Of a stretch of 36,178 nucleotides of DNA, positions 1 to 8,650 are shown piece after piece; position 1 is the first letter of the stretch, and the number at the start of each line of letters is the position of its first letter. Below the pieces are notes generated by a model. That model was given only the letters and a program-made list of their open reading frames with translations. It did no database searches and had not been told where the DNA came from. Source of the stretch: Caldanaerovirga acetigignens (GTDB taxonomy: Bacteria; Bacillota; Thermosediminibacteria; Thermosediminibacterales; Thermosediminibacteraceae). The stretch spans positions 1 to 36,178 of the forward strand of contig NZ_FRCR01000015.1 in NCBI RefSeq assembly GCF_900142995.1. Direction: 5' to 3'. Made by a program: the position numbers and the translations under genes.

Positions 1-1664
1 GCTTTGTATTCGCCGAATACTCGGCGCAGAGTGTCACAAATCTCGCCCAACGTCGCATACGTTTTTACGCAGGTAATAATTGTCGGCATTAGATTCTCAT
101 TGGACAAAGCCTTTTTAGAAAGTTCATCTAAAGCGTTCTTTACAGCTAAATTGTCCCTCGTGGCTTTTAATTTACTAAGTTTTTCTTTTTGTATCCTTTC
201 TACTTCAGGATCTACCTTTAATAAATTCTTTGGAGGTTCTTCTTCAATTTGGAATTTGTTTACTCCTACCACTATCCTGCGGCCTGATTCTATCTCCTGC
301 TGATATCTATAAGCGCTGTCCTGGATTTCTTGCTGTATGTAGCCTTTTTCTATGGCTTTAGGCGCACCGCCCAGTTCATCTATTTTCTTTATATATTCCA
401 TAGCTTTTTGTTCTATGAGGTTTGTAAGGTGTTCTACATAGTATGAACCTGCTAGCGGATCTATGGTTTCTGTAACTCCGCTTTCATAAGCAATAATTTG
501 CTGAGTTCTCAATGCTATCCTAACTGAATCTTCGGTTGGCAGTGCCAATGCTTCGTCTCTTGAATTGGTATGCAGGGATTGGGTTCCTCCTAAAACCGCT
601 GCTAAGGCCTGTATTGTTACTCGCACAATGTTGTTGTCGGGCTGCTGGGCCGTTAACGTCGAACCGGCCGTCTGAGTATGGAAGCGCAGCATCATGGATT
701 TCGGATCTTTTGCTTTGAAGCGTTCCTTCATAATCTTTGCCCATAGCCTACGGGCCGCCCGGAATTTCGCCACTTCCTCGAAAAGGTCGTTGTGTGCGTT
801 GAAGAAGAAAGACAGCCTCGGAGCAAATTTGTCAACGTCCAACCCGGCTTTTATCGCCGCTTCTACATAGGCTATGCCGTTGGCAAGAGTAAAGGCCACT
901 TCTTGAACAGCCGTCGCTCCCGCTTCCCTTATGTGATAGCCGCTTATGCTGATGGTGTTCCATTTGGGAACATGCTTCGAGCAGAATTCAAAAATGTCGG
1001 TGATGAGCCTCATCGAGGGTTCAGGTGGGAATATGTATGTTCCTCTTGCTACGTATTCCTTCAATATATCGTTTTGGATAGTGCCGGAAAGCTTATCTGA
1101 ACTTACTCCCTGCTTTTCTGCAACCGCTATATACATGGCAAGGAGTATAGCGGCAGGGGCATTTATCGTCATTGATGTGCTGACCTTGTCAAGAGGTATT
1201 CCGTCAAAGAGTATTTCCATGTCCTGCAGTGAGTCGATGGCAACTCCAACCTTGCCTACCTCGCCTTGGGCAAGCGGGTGATCCGAATCATAACCTATTT
1301 GGGTCGGCAGGTCGAAAGCTACGCTGAGGCCCGTCTGGCCCTGAGATAGCAGGTATTTGTATCTCTTGTTGGATTCTTCTGCTGTTCCAAAACCCGCATA
1401 CTGGCGCATGGTCCACAGCCGGCCCCTGTACATGGTGGGCTGAATTCCGCGGGTAAAGGGATACTCTCCCGGGAATCCAAGGTCATCTGTGTATTCCATT
1501 TCCTGCACATCTAATGGTGTATACAGCCGCTCTACTTCTAAGTTAGAGCCGGTATAGAACTTCTCGTATCTTTCTGGCGCCTTCTTTATCACTTTTTCTA
1601 CCGTCGTGCTCTCCCATCTTGCCTTCTCTTCCTCAAGTTTCTTGAGGGATTCCTTGTCAAACAC
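1..1664 (-). CDS. Methylmalonyl-CoA mutase, large (catalytic) subunit, 3' end cut by window edge
   Basis: This is the coenzyme B12-dependent mutase subunit that interconverts succinyl-CoA and (R)-methylmalonyl-CoA. The frame is open for 554 codons from a GTG at 1664, which follows an AGGAGG-like site (AAAGGAGGTATTAGGA), to the left edge. It ends in VFGEYK, so only a few C-terminal residues are missing. The length fits the split form in which the B12-binding domain is a separate small subunit. Substrate residues of methylmalonyl-CoA mutase are seen: Tyr89 in RQYAGF, Arg207 in [11 protein letters not shown] and His244 in SGYHIREAG. Isobutyryl-CoA mutases usually carry Phe and Gln at the first two, so a succinyl/methylmalonyl role is favoured. 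The small subunit and epimerase would be expected just beyond the left edge. It lies downstream of the AspT-like transporter on the same strand, after a 125-bp gap with an inverted repeat. Confidence 0.93.
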   Translation of the reverse strand, partial: MFDKESLKKLEEEKARWESTTVEKVIKKAPERYEKFYTGSNLEVERLYTPLDVQEMEYTDDLGFPGEYPFTRGIQPTMYRGRLWTMRQYAGFGTAEESNKRYKYLLSQGQTGLSVAFDLPTQIGYDSDHPLAQGEVGKVGVAIDSLQDMEILFDGIPLDKVSTSMTINAPAAILLAMYIAVAEKQGVSSDKLSGTIQNDILKEYVARGTYIFPPEPSMRLITDIFEFCSKHVPKWNTISISGYHIREAGATAVQEVAFTLANGIAYVEAAIKAGLDVDKFAPRLSFFFNAHNDLFEEVAKFRAARRLWAKIMKERFKAKDPKSMMLRFHTQTAGSTLTAQQPDNNIVRVTIQALAAVLGGTQSLHTNSRDEALALPTEDSVRIALRTQQIIAYESGVTETIDPLAGSYYVEHLTNLIEQKAMEYIKKIDELGGAPKAIEKGYIQQEIQDSAYRYQQEIESGRRIVVGVNKFQIEEEPPKNLLKVDPEVERIQKEKLSKLKATRDNLAVKNALDELSKKALSNENLMPTIITCVKTYATLGEICDTLRRVFGEYK

Positions 1665-1701
1665 TCCTAATACCTCCTTTTGCATTTTTTCATTTGGGAT
1701 A

Positions 1702-1762
1702 TGCCCGGTACCAGCCTATTTTAAAATGGTAAAAATCTAAAAACACATCGTGATACCGGGCA
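1702..1762 (-). repeat. 9-bp inverted repeat in leader before the mutase gene
   Basis: TGCCCGGTA (1702-1710) and TACCGGGCA (1754-1762) form a perfect 9-bp inverted repeat around a 43-nt AT-rich loop. It lies in the 125-bp gap between the AspT-like transporter and the mutase start. There is no run of T after it in the direction of transcription, so it is not a standard terminator. It could be an operator pair, an attenuator stem or an mRNA-processing element. The gap is too short for a typical cobalamin riboswitch. Confidence 0.45.
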
Positions 1763-1789
1763 AATTCATTGTAATATGAATTCAATCAA

Positions 1790-2950
1790 TCAGCCGAGCA
1801 CCGTATGAAGCAATATAGTCCATATTACCATGAACAGAAGTGCTATTGGATAAGTTGCCCCATATCCAGTAGCAACTTCATCGGTACCAGTGGCATCAAT
1901 AGCTGCCCCAAGCCCCGGTGTACTAGTCATGCCTCCACATATAGCTCCTGCTAATAGAATCCAATTTATCTTCCAGACATATCTACCTATTAAAAATCCT
2001 ACAAGTTCTGCAAAAACTCCTGCCACAAATCCTATCACCATCAAGGTAATTCCTGACTGCTTAACTACTTCCACTACACCGGCTCCACTTTCAATCCCTA
2101 CGATTGCCAAGAAGAACGCCAACCCTAATTCCCTAAATGTAGCGAGTACTTCCTTAGGCATCATAGTGTTCAAGGGACCAATCTTTCCAAAATAGCCGAG
2201 AATTAGCGCGGATATTAGGACTCCACCGGTGGTTTCAAGCTTTATTGGTGTTGCAATACCAGGTATTTTAAAAGGAACGCTGCCGATAATGATGCCAAGC
2301 GCAAGAATGATACAATAGCTAAGTAAGTTGAAACTTTCCTTCGCCGGCTCTCCTGCAACTTTCTCCGATGATCCACCTTGCCCCATTTCCATCCTATACC
2401 TTTCGAGTTCCTTTTTCACATCTATCTTGAAGATGATAGGAGCTAACTGGACAAAAAGTATCACAAGTATTACGCCGAAGGGATAAGCGACAGCATGCCC
2501 TATTGTTATATTTGGATTGTTTTTTGTAGCTTCCAGCGCAGCTGCAAGGCCCGGCGAGCTGGTCAGAGCGCCAGTATATGTGCCAGATACCAAGTAAGGA
2601 TCAAGCTCCCCCTGGAACATCAAAGTAAGAGCAAAAGTGGCAAAAGCTCCAGCAAAGGTTATTATTATCCCTAACAGAGCAAATTTAAAGCCATAGAGCT
2701 TCACTACCCTTCCTATGTCCTTAGCTGCCAGAAGTCCCACTGCTGAAACAAACAGTACCAAGCTGAAGGTAAAAAGTACTTTATCTACTTTATATCCGAG
2801 CGCTCCGAACACGAGACCAACGAAAAGTGCACCAGAAGTCTCAAGGCTTATACCTTTGATCTTAATTTTCCCCAACATTAGGCCGAGAGCAGTAGCAACA
2901 AAAAGGATGAAAAATTTATTTTCCATTATGCTCTTAATAAATGATTCCAT
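1790..2950 (-). CDS. AspT/YidE-like putative exchanger (duplicated Asp-Al_Ex membrane domain)
   Basis: A 386-residue integral membrane protein with about ten hydrophobic segments. It has two homologous halves, each carrying a family signature: TGALTSSPGLAAALEAT around residues 125-141 and GGMTSTPGLGAAIDATG near 339-355. This doubled TS(S/T)PGL motif is typical of the aspartate:alanine exchanger family (AspT; YidE and YbjL relatives). There is no TrkA-C (RCK) domain between the halves, unlike E. coli YidE, only a short charged loop near residues 180-205. A good AAGGAGGG site precedes the ATG. The substrate is not known. The position between a CoA-transferase and methylmalonyl-CoA mutase suggests a carboxylate or amino-acid substrate, which is inference. 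Confidence 0.8.
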   Translation of the reverse strand: MESFIKSIMENKFFILFVATALGLMLGKIKIKGISLETSGALFVGLVFGALGYKVDKVLFTFSLVLFVSAVGLLAAKDIGRVVKLYGFKFALLGIIITFAGAFATFALTLMFQGELDPYLVSGTYTGALTSSPGLAAALEATKNNPNITIGHAVAYPFGVILVILFVQLAPIIFKIDVKKELERYRMEMGQGGSSEKVAGEPAKESFNLLSYCIILALGIIIGSVPFKIPGIATPIKLETTGGVLISALILGYFGKIGPLNTMMPKEVLATFRELGLAFFLAIVGIESGAGVVEVVKQSGITLMVIGFVAGVFAELVGFLIGRYVWKINWILLAGAICGGMTSTPGLGAAIDATGTDEVATGYGATYPIALLFMVIWTILLHTVLG

Positions 2951-3007
2951 AAATCAATTCCCTCCTTGCTATTTCAATCTAAGAGAAGACGCAGAATTTT
3001 CATATCA

Positions 3008-4507
3008 CTATATCATCCTCCCTTTTTTCGAATAGTTTATATGCCATGAAAGGGCTTCCTCAAGGATGTGAGGCGTATGGGCAGATCCGCTAAAATCAAT
3101 AGCTTTTTTGTAATATTCCATAAGTGCATCTCTATAATCTGGATGAGCACATTTTTGTATTATCTCCTTTGCTCTTTCCTTTGGACTAAGGCCCCTTAGA
3201 TCTGCCAATCCTTGCTCTGTAACCACAACCATAACGTCATGTTCGGTATGATCTACGTGAGATACCATTGGAACTATGCAGGAAATGGCTCCATTTTTAG
3301 CAGTAGAAGGAGTAGCAAATATGGAGATGTAAGCGTTCCTAATAAAATCACCTGAACCTCCTATGCCGTTCATCATTTTGGTTCCCATGATGTGAGTGGA
3401 ATTTACGTGACCGTATATATCTATCTCAATAGCAGTATTCATAGCTATGACCCCCAAACGGCGGATGACTTCTGGATTATTGCTTATCTCCTGCGGCCTA
3501 AGTATAATCTTGTTTCTATAAAAATCAATGTTTTTGTAAAATCTTTCAAGTCCCTCTTCTGAAGGAGTGACCGAAGTTCCAGAAGCTACGGTCATTTTCC
3601 CGCAATCTAAAAGGTCGAATACCGCATCCTGAATAACTTCCGAATAAAATTCAAGTCCCTCGAATGGCGAATCAACAAGTCCTCTCAACACCGCATTTGC
3701 TATATTGCCCACGCCTGATTGTAACGGCAGAAGGGTCTTGGGAAGTCTGCCATGCTTTACTTCGTTTTCCAAAAATTCAATGAGGTGTTCGGATATCTTC
3801 TTCGAAGTTTCATCTACCGGAGCAAGAGGTCTGACGCTATCCCTCCTATTTGTCAATACAACCGCAGCTATTTTTTGGGGATCACATGGTATATATGTCG
3901 TACCTATCCTTTTGTCAGTTCTTGTAATAGGAATCGGTTTGCGATAAGGAGGATTTTTCGGAATATATATATCATGCATCCCTTCGAGCTCCAAGGGCTG
4001 GCTTTCATTCAGCTCTATTATGACTTTTTCGGCCATTTGGACAAAAACGGGACTGTTACCTACCGATGTTGCTGGCACTATGCCACCATCTTTTCTTATA
4101 GCTACAGCCTCAATTATTGCCACGTCGATTTTCCCCAAAAAGCCGTACCTCACCATCTGCGGCATATGGCTGAGGTGAATGTCCACGAATTCAATCTTAC
4201 CCGAGTTTATGCTATTTCTTATGCTGTCATTAGTTTGATAAGGCATCCTCTTGGCTATTACACCAGCTCTAGCAAGTGCGCCATCCAGTTCATCACCCAC
4301 TGATGCCCCGGTATATAGGTTTATCTTAAGATTCTCTTTTTCTGCCCTTTTGGCTAGCGCAAGGGGTACTTCCTTTGGGTATCCAGATGGCGTAAAACCA
4401 CTAGTACCTACCGTCATCCCATCTTCTATCAAACTTGCCGCTTCTTCAGCCGTCATTATCTTTGATTCAAGCTTTTTTAAACGCAGTCTTTCGCTGGATA
4501 CAATCAT
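3008..4507 (-). CDS. Acetyl-CoA hydrolase/CoA-transferase family, probably succinate:acetyl(propionyl)-CoA transferase
   Basis: A 499-residue protein of the Cat1/Ach1/AarC/ScpC family, which moves CoA between acyl-CoA and carboxylates such as succinate, acetate or propionate through a glutamyl-CoA thioester. The likely catalytic glutamate is Glu290 in FYSEVIQDA, close in position to Glu294 of AarC. The glycine-rich tail (MNGIGGSGDF, VTEQGLADLRGLSP) is characteristic. I chose the ATG at 4507, with GAGGTGG just upstream, over an in-frame ATG at 4573: the longer N-terminus would run through a GC-rich hairpin and looks unlike the family. Together with methylmalonyl-CoA mutase in the same gene string it could connect succinate to propionyl-CoA metabolism. 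The exact acyl specificity cannot be read from sequence. Confidence 0.88.
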   Translation of the reverse strand: MIVSSERLRLKKLESKIMTAEEAASLIEDGMTVGTSGFTPSGYPKEVPLALAKRAEKENLKINLYTGASVGDELDGALARAGVIAKRMPYQTNDSIRNSINSGKIEFVDIHLSHMPQMVRYGFLGKIDVAIIEAVAIRKDGGIVPATSVGNSPVFVQMAEKVIIELNESQPLELEGMHDIYIPKNPPYRKPIPITRTDKRIGTTYIPCDPQKIAAVVLTNRRDSVRPLAPVDETSKKISEHLIEFLENEVKHGRLPKTLLPLQSGVGNIANAVLRGLVDSPFEGLEFYSEVIQDAVFDLLDCGKMTVASGTSVTPSEEGLERFYKNIDFYRNKIILRPQEISNNPEVIRRLGVIAMNTAIEIDIYGHVNSTHIMGTKMMNGIGGSGDFIRNAYISIFATPSTAKNGAISCIVPMVSHVDHTEHDVMVVVTEQGLADLRGLSPKERAKEIIQKCAHPDYRDALMEYYKKAIDFSGSAHTPHILEEALSWHINYSKKGRMI

Positions 4508-4545
4508 TTTAACCACCTCATATAAAACTTTTTTATAAAACAAAT

Positions 4546-4583
4546 TGCGGCCGCAATGGCACAACATCGCCATTACGGCCGCA
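4546..4583 (-). repeat. GC-rich 15-bp hairpin in the leader of the CoA-transferase gene
   Basis: TGCGGCCGCAATGGC (4546-4560) and GCCATTACGGCCGCA (4569-4583) pair over 15 positions with one imperfect pair (G-U or C-A, depending on the strand) around an 8-nt loop. In the minus-strand transcript it lies about 60 nt after the DUF3870 stop and about 40 nt before the CoA-transferase start. It is followed by AATTTGTTTTATAAAA, only a weak U-rich stretch. It could be a leaky terminator or a processing/stability element. Confidence 0.55.
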
Positions 4584-4644
4584 CATTATCCGCTTTTTGC
4601 AGTGAAAGGTTTTTCCACTGCCACGGACAAATGGCCTTCTAACT

Positions 4645-4974
4645 TTATTTTTGTTTGTTTAAATACTCCTTATATTTCAAATGACATATTTTTAACGCCG
4701 TTATTATAGATTTTTTAGCTGTTCCCCAGTATTGATTTTCGAATATTTTTATAATATCTTCGATCTTTTCAATATTTTCTCCAACTATGGCTTCTTTAAA
4801 AAAAGTCTTAGCAACACTTGTCGCCAATGTTATATCTGCATCTTTTATTACAGATGTCCTAGTATCTACCAAAATGGCAATCCCTACTACGCTGTATAAT
4901 TTTTGAGCAGTTGTGTTATCTGGAAGCTTAGCATATCCAGTGATGACTATTTCATGTTCAGGCAGTTCTCCCAT
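4645..4974 (-). CDS. DUF3870 family small protein, function unknown
   Basis: A 109-residue soluble protein matching what I remember of the DUF3870 family: an N-terminal GYAKLPDNTTAQKLY stretch, a central VGIAILVDTRT strand, and the conserved DADITLATSVAKTFF segment. No catalytic motif can be assigned. I chose the ATG at 4974 because AGAGGA lies 6 nt upstream and the family start aligns there; an in-frame start at 5031 would add 19 residues unlike the family. It is 99 bp after the DUF1445 gene and precedes a CoA-transferase. A link with carboxylate or CoA metabolism is suggested by position only. Confidence 0.75.
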   Translation of the reverse strand: MGELPEHEIVITGYAKLPDNTTAQKLYSVVGIAILVDTRTSVIKDADITLATSVAKTFFKEAIVGENIEKIEDIIKIFENQYWGTAKKSIITALKICHLKYKEYLNKQK

Positions 4975-5073
4975 ACTTTTTCCTCTCTTGTGAATTATTT
5001 CACTGTTGTTTGTTTGTAATATTCTACACATCCTTCAAAAATCCTTCTTCTTTCTTTTATGTATACAATATTT

Positions 5074-5856
5074 TTACATTATGGCTAATTCCTCATCGCG
5101 GATATCGGTTATAAACATGTGGCCGGGAGAATGGGTTATCATGATCTCCGGTTTTGATTCAAGAGCAACAGCCTGAGGTGTAACACCACAGGCCCAAAAT
5201 ACTGGAATTTCCCCTTCTTTAATCTGGACAGCATCGCCAAAATCAGGTTTTTCTAGAGCACATATTCCTATCGCTTCCGGATCCCCTATGTGCACCGGCG
5301 CACCATGCACCGAAGGAAATCGCGAAGTAACCTGTATCGCCCTTACAACTTTGTCCCTTGGTATCGGCCTCATGCTCACGACCATGTTGCCCCTAAAAAT
5401 GCCGGCTGGCTTTGTTGGAATATTGGTAATGTACATCGGCACATTTTTTCCCTCTTCAATATGCCTGACTGGAATCCCATTCTCGAGCAAAGCCCATTCG
5501 AACGTGAAGCTGCATCCAATGAGGAAGGCCACAAAGTCCTCCCTCCAAAATTCGGTAATATTATCTACTTCCGCGTATAGTTCCCCTCTTTTATATACCC
5601 TATATTTGGGAATATCAGTCCTAATGTCAGCGCCGGGCGCCACGTTTTTGGGTTCCGGATCTCCGGGATCGGTGATCTCCAAAACAGGACACGGCTTAGG
5701 GTTTCTGAAGGCGAACAGCATAAAATCGTAGGCTAACTCCTTTGGCAAAACCACGAGATTTGCCTGGGTAAATCCCAGGGCAATTCCGCAAGTGGGCCCT
5801 TTCCACTGACCCTCCCTTATCATTTTTCTCGCTTCCTTGGCCCCTATCCTCTCCAT
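5074..5856 (-). CDS. ycsI: DUF1445 / D-glutamate cyclase-like protein (YcsI family)
   Basis: A 260-residue protein of the family formerly called DUF1445 or putative hydro-lyase (B. subtilis YcsI). From memory, Pfam now names this family D-glutamate cyclase, which converts D-glutamate to 5-oxo-D-proline. Conserved stretches include the [15 protein letters not shown] region near residue 25, TDIPKYRVY near 83, [12 protein letters not shown] near 111, and the C-terminal WACGVTPQ...[12 protein letters not shown] segment. The start is an ATG 6 nt after AGGAGG. It sits 15 bp downstream of pxpC, and B. subtilis likewise has ycsI beside kipI/kipA (pxpB/pxpC). This supports a role on 5-oxoproline or D-glutamate. 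Family membership is firm; the reaction is inferred. Confidence 0.87.
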   Translation of the reverse strand: MERIGAKEARKMIREGQWKGPTCGIALGFTQANLVVLPKELAYDFMLFAFRNPKPCPVLEITDPGDPEPKNVAPGADIRTDIPKYRVYKRGELYAEVDNITEFWREDFVAFLIGCSFTFEWALLENGIPVRHIEEGKNVPMYITNIPTKPAGIFRGNMVVSMRPIPRDKVVRAIQVTSRFPSVHGAPVHIGDPEAIGICALEKPDFGDAVQIKEGEIPVFWACGVTPQAVALESKPEIMITHSPGHMFITDIRDEELAIM

Positions 5857-5871
5857 CGCTATCCTCCTAAT

Positions 5872-6879
5872 TCACTCTATGTTTTCCAGAATAACATCGT
5901 AATGCATTCCATTAACTTTCATATCAAAGTACTTTAAAGTTTTTAGCGAAGATTTTATTTCCTCTATATTTTTCTCCATCGCCCTCAATAAATCATGAGC
6001 TTCTTTTACCTTAACAGCTTTAAACTTAACCTTATCCCCCGGCTTAAGTTGAGCAAGTTTCGGCAAATCGCTCCAAATGCAGGTGGCAATTTTCGCATAC
6101 CCACCCGTTGTCTGAGCATCTTTCAACATTATAATCGGACTACCGTTTGCCGGAATTTGGATAGCTCCCGGCACGATACCATCGGTTATAATATCGTGTT
6201 TTTTCTTTGCCCGAATTTGGGGCCCTTCCAACCTGTACCCCATTCTATCAGAGTCCTTCGTTATAGTATAAGTAGAATTTAAAAAAAGTTTTATATTATC
6301 CTCATCAAAGTAATAATCTTGAGGACCTAAAATAACCCTTATCTCGGCAACGTTCTCATAAGTAGGCACGTATCTTTCATCAACCCTGTAAAATTTGGCC
6401 GGTTTCTTTTCCAATTCTCTGAAAAGCAAGTCTTCCTTTTTCAACGGCCTTCCTTCTAATCCACCTAATTTACCCCTGGTATAGGTAGAAGCGCTCCCCA
6501 TTATCACCTCCGCTTTAAATCCCCCGCTAACAGCAAGATACGCCCTACATCCAGAACTTACAGCCCCTATCGATAGCACATCACCTTTCTTCAAGGGGAA
6601 AGACGTCCACACCATTCTCCTTTTACCGTTAACTTCGACAGGAAGCTGCGCACCGGTTACTGCAACAGCCACATCTTCCAAAACTTCCAACGTTGGCCCC
6701 AGCACTGTAATCTCTAGCGCGGGCGCGTTTTCCTCGTTGCCAAGAAGGATATTAGCAACTCTAAAAGCAAACTCATCCATAGCCCCTGAAGTGGGCACTC
6801 CCTGACTTTCATAACCGTATCTTCCCAGATCTTGAATCGTAGTAAAAAGGCCCGGTTGCAATACCCTGAAAGTAGCCAT
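5872..6879 (-). CDS. pxpC: 5-oxoprolinase subunit PxpC (KipA, carboxyltransferase-like domain)
   Basis: The large subunit of the ATP-dependent PxpABC 5-oxoprolinase, which hydrolyses 5-oxoproline to glutamate in the cytoplasm. It has 335 residues, the normal family length. The N-terminus LQPGLFTTIQDLGRYGYE and the following GVPTSGAMDEFAFRVANILLGN block are the family hallmark (urea amidolyase-type CT_A_B domain). MGYRLEGP near residue 213 and NGSPIIMLKDAQTTGGYAKI near 247 are also typical. The start ATG follows GGAGGAG. It is 25 bp downstream of pxpB and 15 bp upstream of the DUF1445 gene, so it belongs to the pxp operon. Similar domains occur in urea carboxylase, but the pxpAB neighbours settle the call. 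Confidence 0.95.
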   Translation of the reverse strand: MATFRVLQPGLFTTIQDLGRYGYESQGVPTSGAMDEFAFRVANILLGNEENAPALEITVLGPTLEVLEDVAVAVTGAQLPVEVNGKRRMVWTSFPLKKGDVLSIGAVSSGCRAYLAVSGGFKAEVIMGSASTYTRGKLGGLEGRPLKKEDLLFRELEKKPAKFYRVDERYVPTYENVAEIRVILGPQDYYFDEDNIKLFLNSTYTITKDSDRMGYRLEGPQIRAKKKHDIITDGIVPGAIQIPANGSPIIMLKDAQTTGGYAKIATCIWSDLPKLAQLKPGDKVKFKAVKVKEAHDLLRAMEKNIEEIKSSLKTLKYFDMKVNGMHYDVILENIE

Positions 6880-6904
6880 TTTGATTCTCCTCCATCAAAA
6901 ATTT

Positions 6905-7642
6905 CTATCGCTTTCCAATATATTCATAAGTCTTAATTTGATACATTCCTTTTTCGACTTCTTCTTTTATACTGAAGAACTCATCGGGCCCTATTCTGAC
7001 GAATTTTATATAATTACCGGCTTCTAACAAAATCGGATTTTCCCTTTTGGGGTCGTAAAGTTTTACCGGCGTCTTCCCTATTAACCTCCATCCTCCCGGG
7101 CTATCCAAAGGATATATGCCGGTCTGGCTACCTGCTATTCCCACCGAACCTGCCTCAATCTTCTCCCGCGGCGTTTCAAGCCTCGGCGTCGCTATTTTTT
7201 CGGACATCCCCCCAAGGTAAGCAAACCCCATGGTAAAGCCGAGCATGTATATGCGGTAGAGGGGTTCTACGTGAATTCGTATTACTTCTTCGGGAGTTAT
7301 CTTATGATATTCGGCGACGAAATCCAAATCCGGCCCGAACTCTCCGCCATAAGTCACGGGAATTTCTATGACTTTAGGTTTAAATGCATATTCTCCTGCC
7401 TTTTCATTTGAAGCGGCTTTTACGTATTCTGAGATTTTTTCAAAATCTATCTTTAGGGGATTGTACTTAATAAGCAGGGACCTGTACGTGGGAATCATGG
7501 AGATTATTCCATCTACCTTGGAATTCTTCATAAAATTGTACAGGTTCAATACTTTGGCGTTACATTCTTCCGATATTTCGTCACCATATTCAACGACAAT
7601 AGCTCTATCGCCAGCAGGTAAAATCTTCGGTTTATCATACAT
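6905..7642 (-). CDS. pxpB: 5-oxoprolinase subunit PxpB (KipI, CT_C_D domain)
   Basis: A 245-residue subunit of PxpABC, homologous to B. subtilis KipI, originally described as an inhibitor of the KinA sporulation kinase. Hallmarks are LPAGDRAIVVEYGDEIS at the N-terminus, PVTYGGEFGPDLDFVA near residue 98, the YMLGFTMGFAYLGGM block near 131, and PRLETPREKIEAGSVGIAG then GIYPLDSPGGWRLIGKTP. The last two are the strongest family signatures. The start is an ATG preceded by AAGGGGATGAG. It begins 14 bp after pxpA and is followed by pxpC, so the three subunits should be made together. Confidence 0.95.
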   Translation of the reverse strand: MYDKPKILPAGDRAIVVEYGDEISEECNAKVLNLYNFMKNSKVDGIISMIPTYRSLLIKYNPLKIDFEKISEYVKAASNEKAGEYAFKPKVIEIPVTYGGEFGPDLDFVAEYHKITPEEVIRIHVEPLYRIYMLGFTMGFAYLGGMSEKIATPRLETPREKIEAGSVGIAGSQTGIYPLDSPGGWRLIGKTPVKLYDPKRENPILLEAGNYIKFVRIGPDEFFSIKEEVEKGMYQIKTYEYIGKR

Positions 7643-7656
7643 AATAACTCATCCCC

Positions 7657-8427
7657 TTAAAGAAAACTTGCCATTGGTACAATTTGCACTCCGTTTTCCT
7701 CTAAAACAGTTTTTAATTTTCTCGCAAATTCTACCGCCTTTGGATTGTCTCCGTGCACGCATACGGTGTCTACCTTGACCTGTACCAAAGTGCCGTCTAC
7801 CGCCTCCACATACCCTTCCTTTATCATTTTTAGCACCCTTTTGCAAGCTAGCTCTTCATCGTGAATCATAGCATTTGGGTGCTTTCTCGAAACTAGCGTG
7901 CCATCGGGATTTATATTTCTGTCCGCAAAAACCTCACACGCAAACCTAAGTCCCACCTCTTTTGCAGCTTTTTCCATAGCAGTTCCCGCCATACCCACGC
8001 AAATCAGATTTTCGTCAACCGCTCGTATAGCTTCCACAATAGCAAGGGCCACTTTTTCGTCCACTGCCGCCATATTGTAGAGAGCTCCGTGGGCTTTGAC
8101 GTGCTGCAGATTAAGTCCGTGGGAATCTGCAAAGGCCTTCATCGCCCCTATTTGATAAATGACGTAAGCTCTTATTTCATCGAAAGATGCATCCAGGTTT
8201 CTCCTTCCAAAGCCCAATAGGTCGGGAAAACCCGGATGGGCACCAACTGACACATTATTTTCCTTGCAAAAGCGCACAGTTTTATCCATCACCAACGGGT
8301 CTCCTGCATGAAAACCGCAGGCTATGTTGGCAGAAGATATGTGCTTTACTATTTCCTCATCCATCCCTAATTTGTACGCCCCGAAGCTTTCTCCTATATC
8401 GCTGTTGAGGTCAATCCTGTAAATCAT
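7657..8427 (-). CDS. pxpA: 5-oxoprolinase subunit PxpA (LamB/YcsF family)
   Basis: A 256-residue TIM-barrel-like subunit of the 5-oxoprolinase complex. Visible family motifs are [16 protein letters not shown] at the N-terminus, [19 protein letters not shown] near 34-52, [17 protein letters not shown] near 64-80, [11 protein letters not shown] near 112, and [21 protein letters not shown] near 171. The C-terminal [11 protein letters not shown] is also typical. I chose the ATG at 8427 because GGAGGTG lies 6 nt upstream and the family starts with a short strand leading into DLNSDIGE; an in-frame ATG at 8448 lacks a site. It is the first gene of the minus-strand operon, and a sigma54-type promoter match lies about 55-70 bp upstream of this start. 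Confidence 0.96.
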   Translation of the reverse strand: MIYRIDLNSDIGESFGAYKLGMDEEIVKHISSANIACGFHAGDPLVMDKTVRFCKENNVSVGAHPGFPDLLGFGRRNLDASFDEIRAYVIYQIGAMKAFADSHGLNLQHVKAHGALYNMAAVDEKVALAIVEAIRAVDENLICVGMAGTAMEKAAKEVGLRFACEVFADRNINPDGTLVSRKHPNAMIHDEELACKRVLKMIKEGYVEAVDGTLVQVKVDTVCVHGDNPKAVEFARKLKTVLEENGVQIVPMASFL

Positions 8428-8482
8428 AATAACACCTCCGTAGAACATTTTTCATAAATAGTTATGCCAATGTTATAAATAC

Positions 8483-8499
8483 AGCAAATTTCATACCAA
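8483..8499 (-). promoter_or_regulatory. Sigma54 (-24/-12) promoter match for the pxp operon
   Basis: On the minus strand the sequence TTGGTATGAAATTTGCT has GG and GC exactly 10 bp apart and fits the consensus TTGGCACGNNNNTTGCW at 11 of 13 scored positions. The predicted transcript would start near 8472, giving a 45-nt leader before pxpA. A near copy (TTGGAATGAAATATGCA) precedes the Nramp-like gene. An NtrC-type sigma54 activator is encoded nearby. Confidence 0.75.
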
Positions 8500-8537
8500 A
8501 TCATTTATGCCTGACGGAACTAAATTTTAAAAAAGTC

Positions 8538-8555
8538 CGTGTGCGATTTGGCACG
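8538..8555. promoter_or_regulatory. Candidate activator site between pxpA and the symporter gene
   Basis: An imperfect dyad, CGTGTGCGATTTGGCACG, lies about 40-55 bp upstream of the pxp -24 element. It shares the GTGCGA half-site with the perfect inverted repeat at 11512-11538, which lies upstream of the other sigma54 promoter. It is a weak dyad (4 bp plus a wobble), so its role as an upstream activating sequence is only a guess. Confidence 0.3.
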
Positions 8556-8650
8556 TAACAAATTTCACTTTTTAAATCTATAAATTTGAGCTATCATTAT
8601 AGTTGGCAGATGTACATCTATTGATTCAGTAACAGGGTGGAGGTGTGAAA

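Noticed and set aside
520-744. Short open frames on either strand within the mutase gene (for example 520-744 minus, 792-1100 plus)
   Set aside because: They are shadows of the long minus-strand mutase frame, which has family motifs along its full length.
1700-1718. Sigma54-like match (TAGGCTGGTACCGGGCA, minus) before the mutase
   Set aside because: GG-N10-GC is kept, but the -24 tail and the TT of -12 are wrong, and it coincides with the inverted repeat. It is unlike the two AT-rich twin promoters.
1665-1789. Cobalamin riboswitch before methylmalonyl-CoA mutase
   Set aside because: The 125-bp gap is too short and I see no B12-box-like conserved core.
8603-8619. TTGGCAGATGTACATCT upstream of the symporter as a third sigma54 promoter
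   Set aside because: The -24 half is good but the -12 half has TC instead of GC, and the leader would be only about 20 nt.
8645-8647. GTG at 8645 as start of the symporter
   Set aside because: Only 1 nt separates it from GGAGG; the TTG at 8651 has a normal 7-nt spacing.
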